Assembly (NCBI GenBank): GCA_902765885.1
Contig: CACXBN010000067.1
Location: forward strand, 1 to 7,360
Origin: an uncultured Ruminococcus sp.
GTDB taxonomy: Bacteria > Bacillota > Clostridia > Oscillospirales > CAG-272
Reading direction: 5' to 3'
DNA length: 7,360 bases
Position 1 is the stretch's first letter. Each line of letters opens with the position of its first letter. Below are positions 7,035 to 7,360 of the stretch, one piece after another. The position numbers and the translations under genes were made by a program. Under the pieces are notes generated by a model, which was given only the letters and a program-made list of their open reading frames with translations, was not told the DNA's origin and ran no database searches.

Positions 7035-7076
7035 AAAAAAAGCATTTCACATGCTGCCATGCAAAATGCTTTTTTT
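7035..7076 (-). terminator. Terminator of the tRNA-Leu gene
   Basis: A perfect 13-bp stem (7035-7047 with 7064-7076) encloses a 16-nt loop in which two CATG copies can pair. Read on the minus strand it starts one base after the tRNA 3' end and finishes in seven U. It is symmetric, so it can also stop rightward transcription that passes the first terminator. Confidence 0.85.
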
Positions 7077-7077
7077 A

Positions 7078-7157
7078 TGCGGAAGACGGGACTTGAACCC
7101 GTACGGTTGCCCACACGCCCCTCAAACGTGCGCGTCTGCCTGTTCCGCCACTTCCGC
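7078..7157 (-). tRNA. tRNA-Leu (anticodon GAG)
   Basis: The minus strand folds as a complete cloverleaf of 80 nt. The acceptor stem pairs GCGGAAG with CTTCCGC, with A as discriminator. The D stem is GCG/CGC and the anticodon stem is CACGT/GCGTG. The anticodon loop TTGAGGG has GAG at 7121-7123, reading CUC and CUU. The T arm is ACGGG, loop TTCAAGT, CCCGT. The variable region of about 11 nt (TGGGCAACCGT) is the extra arm expected for a class II leucine tRNA, though on the short side. CCA is not encoded: the gene ends A-TAAAA, so the tail must be added by CCA transferase. It is a single tRNA with its own promoter and terminator. Confidence 0.96.
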
Positions 7158-7184
7158 AATCTCGGTTTCCCGTCGACGATGCAA

Positions 7185-7214
7185 ATTATACACCGATAAG
7201 AGTGTGTTTGTCAA
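7185..7214 (-). promoter_or_regulatory. Consensus sigma-A promoter of tRNA-Leu
   Basis: On the minus strand TTGACA (7214-7209) and TATAAT (7190-7185), both perfect hexamers, are 18 bp apart. Transcription should start near 7178, about 20 nt before the mature 5' end, and run only through the tRNA to its terminator. A tract of T on the plus strand (A on the minus strand, 7217-7224) just upstream may act as an UP element. Confidence 0.88.
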
Positions 7215-7277
7215 TAGTTTTTTTTATGAATTTTCAAAAAAGACTGGCGAGCGCACACACCTGTCACTTGCGCGTGA

Positions 7278-7350
7278 CTTGACAGACTTAATGCAAGTTT
7301 AGAAAAGTAAATGCAAGTTCGGAAAAAATAATTGCAATAAGTCTGTCAAG
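7278..7350. repeat. Inverted repeat with 35-nt loop at the right window edge
   Basis: Arm CTTGACAGACTTA (7278-7290) is the exact reverse complement of 7338-7350. After one mismatch the pairing continues for five more bases (7292-7296 with 7332-7336). The whole unit is 73 bp. No coding region or RNA family I recognise accounts for it. It could be a transposon end, a small mobile element, a regulator site or a long hairpin. Neither flank shows an evident target-site duplication, and the right flank is only 10 bases long. Confidence 0.75.
7291..7337. repeat. Three TGCAA-containing motifs at exact 20-bp spacing
   Basis: ATGCAAGTT occurs at 7291-7299 and again at 7311-7319, each followed by a purine-rich tract (AGAAAAG and GGAAAAA). 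A related ATTGCAA lies at 7331-7337. The steps are 20 bp and 20 bp, about two helical turns, so a protein binding each copy would sit on the same DNA face. They lie within and between the arms of the inverted repeat. Confidence 0.7.
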
Positions 7351-7360
7351 GCTCTAAAAT

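Noticed and set aside
6563..7159. A 198-codon open frame on the minus strand
   Set aside because: It runs through the tRNA-Leu gene, both terminators and the end of the protease gene antisense, so it cannot be a real protein gene.
7278..7309. TTGACA in the repeat arms as -35 elements of promoters pointing inward
   Set aside because: Neither arm has a TATAAT-like hexamer at 16-18 bp.
7291..7337. A CRISPR-like array suggested by equal-step repeats
   Set aside because: The repeated word is only 9 bp with 11-bp intervals that are themselves similar. CRISPR repeats and spacers are each more than 20 bp, and no cas gene is seen.
7278..7360. End of a type V-K CRISPR-associated transposon beside a tRNA
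   Set aside because: The words TGACAG and TTAATG resemble such ends only loosely, that group is known from cyanobacteria, and no guide repeat, Cas12k or Tns gene is in the window. Only the broader transposon-end idea is kept.

Overview
The window looks like a chromosomal segment of a mid-GC member of the Clostridia (Firmicutes). Three things suggest this. The gene order miaB - YlbF/YmcA-family gene - mutS matches the Bacillus subtilis block ymcB(miaB)-ymcA-cotE-mutS-mutL, without cotE. There is a clostripain-family (C11) protease. The ribosome binding sites and sigma-A promoters are of the Gram-positive type. The exact genus cannot be read from the sequence.

Left part (1-4159, all minus strand): a tightly packed operon read right to left. 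It starts with a lipoprotein of the ApbE (FAD:protein FMN transferase) family, followed by miaB (tRNA methylthiotransferase), a small YlbF/YmcA-family protein with a Cys/His-rich tail, and mutS (DNA mismatch recognition). MutS begins at a TTG codon and runs off the left edge after 388 codons. The gaps between genes are 20-38 nt. Two candidate promoters lie just upstream of the ApbE gene, one of them close to consensus.

Middle (4160-4531): a 372-nt divergent intergenic region holding the operon promoters, a 12-bp palindrome, and a plausible promoter plus strong Shine-Dalgarno for the rightward gene. I see no small gene or known riboswitch in it.

Right part: a single rightward gene (4532-6943) encodes an 803-residue membrane-anchored clostripain-like cysteine protease with the catalytic His and Cys in place. 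It ends at a long hairpin terminator. A tRNA-Leu (anticodon GAG) reads towards it from the other strand, with its own terminator and a promoter with perfect -35 and -10 hexamers. Upstream of the tRNA promoter, at the right edge (7278-7350), is an inverted repeat with 13-bp perfect arms enclosing short motifs spaced exactly 20 bp apart. No gene explains it, and it is the least explained element of the window.

Functionally, the left operon mixes tRNA modification, RNA-processing/regulatory and DNA repair genes with a cell-surface flavin transferase homologue. The protease is an independent cell-surface unit. I do not see a clear new multi-gene system. The best leads are the right-edge repeat structure, the ApbE homologue with several changed family motifs, and the architecture of the anchored protease.
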